This document shows, one piece after another, positions 62,759-64,000 of a DNA stretch of 64,000 nucleotides. The translations under genes were made by a program, and so were the position numbers. Source of the stretch: Epiperipatus broadwayi (taxonomy: Eukaryota; Onychophora; Udeonychophora; Euonychophora; Peripatidae). The stretch lies in the NCBI GenBank assembly GCA_028023455.1, contig JAQFVV010012423.1, forward strand, positions 5,376,269-5,440,268, read 5' to 3'. Below the pieces are notes generated by a model. That model saw nothing but the letters and a program-made list of their open reading frames with translations. It did no database searches and had not been told where the DNA came from. The first letter of the stretch is position 1. Every line of letters starts with the position of its first letter.

Positions 62759-63090
62759 ATTAATAGTTACGATAATGGCATAGGTTTTGTATAAATGCAG
62801 TTTAAAAATTTTTGGCTAATAAGGGATATAGCACTTATTAATATCTTCATACCACACCAAGTCCAATGGATTAGTGGGAAAAGCTGTATGACAACTGATA
62901 TACAGGAACTGAGTAATTGGTACTGAATCCCATGAGTAAATGCACATTTGAGCCACATCTCTTATTTAATTTGTATAGCGCCATAGTCTCATAAGTTACG
63001 CTACAAATTGCCAGTTCACCCTCCATAAGATTATTTGTTCAGCATTGATCTGAACTTCAGATCTAGTTTATATAATGCAATCTGCATAAA
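62759..63090 (+). pseudogene. Gypsy integrase, right part
   Basis: Directly after the Merlin TSD the sequence reads ATAGTTACGATAATGGC, which gives IV.DNGIGFV with one frameshift: the second catalytic D of the DDE core. SYHTKSNGLVGKAV (about 62852-62893) follows, matching YHPsSNG.aEravq with the catalytic E replaced by G or shifted. Decayed sequence to about 63090 fits the post-core region. It joins in sense with the left part ending at 55707. Confidence 0.8.
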
Positions 63091-63755
63091 GAACACATTT
63101 AGTGTTTCTTATGTAATATGAATAGATAAGTTTATTTATTGGTTATTATTCTTGATTTATTTATTGGTTATTATTCTTGTAAGATTTACCTCTTGACAAA
63201 TCAGTCAGAAATGGCAGAGCATAATTAAGATATCTTCATAGATGAAATTATTAATCTGTAATACTGTTGGAACTAAATGATTAAGTGGTCTACTGGAGAA
63301 CTTGTAGTTTACATATCCACCATACCACCTGCGAGTGGAATATCCAGAGCACCTGATTGTCATTAGTGTTGTTTTACTATGATTAAATATTAAACATATT
63401 GATGTCTGTGTCTTATTCACTCTGTATTGAGTCATTTTCGAAATTTATTAATATATGTATTATCTAGTCAGCCACAGCTTTATGTGTTTAGTTAAGCTGT
63501 CAATTATTTAAGTATTATTTCTTGAGTCTCTTGCTTCACCCTTTGCCACTGTCAGCACGCAAATTAAGAAATTCTGAGTGTGACCTCATATATGTCATTC
63601 ATAGGGTAGTAAGTTAGGGAGTGTTGGTAAAGGAGCTGAGATGCGATCAGATTTGAGGTCTCAACCCCTCATCTAGATCAGCCTTGGTATAATTTGGCAA
63701 AAATCTTGGATTTTGTTACATGAAAGTACAAATATGACTGTTACATAGGAGTTAA
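63091..63755. other. Gypsy 3' end and unassigned sequence
   Basis: The first part probably belongs to the integrase C-terminus and 3' end of the Gypsy element, but motifs are weak. TTTATTTATTGGTTATTATTC is tandemly repeated at about 63130-63178. No LTR could be matched to the other side. Confidence 0.4.
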
Positions 63756-64000
63756 TTTTTCCTGGGTAGGGATGCCCAGATATGGGGCTTCATTAATTAT
63801 TTTCAATGGCCCTGAACTAAATGCATGTTGAGGAAAAAAGAAAAGAAAGGGCTATATGTGTATTACATTTTTCCCAGGTGTAGCATACCAACATAGGACT
63901 TCAATAGTGTAAACACCCACATACCCCAAATAAAAATTTTGGTTGAAGAGGGAAAGGTTTTTTTGTAAGATGTTATTTTGTTTTCCTGGGTATGGATGCC
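63756..64000. repeat. Start of a tandem array, period about 111 bp
   Basis: TTTTTCCTGGGTAGGGATGCC at about 63756, TTTTTCCCAGGTGTAGCATACC at about 63867 and TTTTCCTGGGTATGGATGCC at the window end mark three unit starts. Units also share GGGGCTTCATTAAT / AGGACTTCAATAGT. The array continues past the window. Confidence 0.6.

Larger units (their letters stand above)
50200..63320 (+). mobile_element. Large decayed Gypsy-type retrotransposon split by nested insertions
   Basis: Protease, RT, RNase H and integrase pieces occur in the Gypsy order on the plus strand. A 2.5-kb unassigned segment separates protease from RT. A 7-kb Merlin transposon splits the integrase core, which resumes at 62759 and runs to about 63.1-63.3 kb. 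Stops and frameshifts are throughout. The outer limits are approximate because no LTR pair could be aligned. Confidence 0.75.

Overview
The window is strongly AT-rich eukaryotic DNA, most likely an intergenic or intronic stretch of an invertebrate genome. The repeat types point that way: Gypsy retroelements, RTE and other non-LTR retrotransposons, Merlin and hAT DNA transposons, tRNA-derived SINEs and fold-back MITEs. I cannot name the species. I found no intact host protein gene, rRNA or functional tRNA. Everything I can assign is mobile-element sequence, and every coding region in it is truncated, frameshifted or carries stops.

Layout. 0-5.5 kb is AT-rich with little structure. 5.5-8.4 kb holds a hAT-type MITE, a TA-flanked non-autonomous element and a copy of fold-back family 1. 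11.0-17.9 kb holds a tRNA-derived SINE with a clear target-site duplication (TSD), a minus-strand LINE fragment, a 1.2-kb inverted-repeat element and a 2.6-kb LINE with reverse-transcriptase (RT) and C-terminal zinc motifs. 18.6-21.7 kb is a minus-strand Gypsy remnant between two diverged LTRs. 22.6-23.2 kb is an RTE LINE tail whose 5' junction has been tandemly duplicated. 24.9-25.1 kb has a possible Penelope-type endonuclease fragment. 28.5-32.8 kb has fold-back elements and a nearly perfect 450-bp tandem duplication. 33.7-41.9 kb is mostly empty, with two SINEs, a minimal tRNA-Gly retroposon and a palindromic element. 42.6-44.7 kb is a second copy of the main LINE, followed by a full-length family 1 fold-back element. 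46.0-46.6 kb is a second palindrome of family 2. 47.7-49.6 kb is a small Merlin element.

The most informative part is 50-63.3 kb, a nest of insertions. A decayed plus-strand Gypsy element has its integrase core split by a 7-kb Merlin transposon. Merlin has long terminal inverted repeats (TIRs) starting GG and an 8-bp TSD matching at 7 positions. The Merlin left arm is itself split by a 3.1-kb insertion I cannot classify. Both Merlin elements carry tandem arrays downstream of their transposase remnants.

No cellular pathway or working gene system is visible. The window records repeated waves of transposition. I did not find a convincing new functional system; the items most worth following are the Merlin architecture, the unclassified 3.1-kb insertion, the tRNA-Gly/SINE group with an altered T-loop, and the fold-back families.
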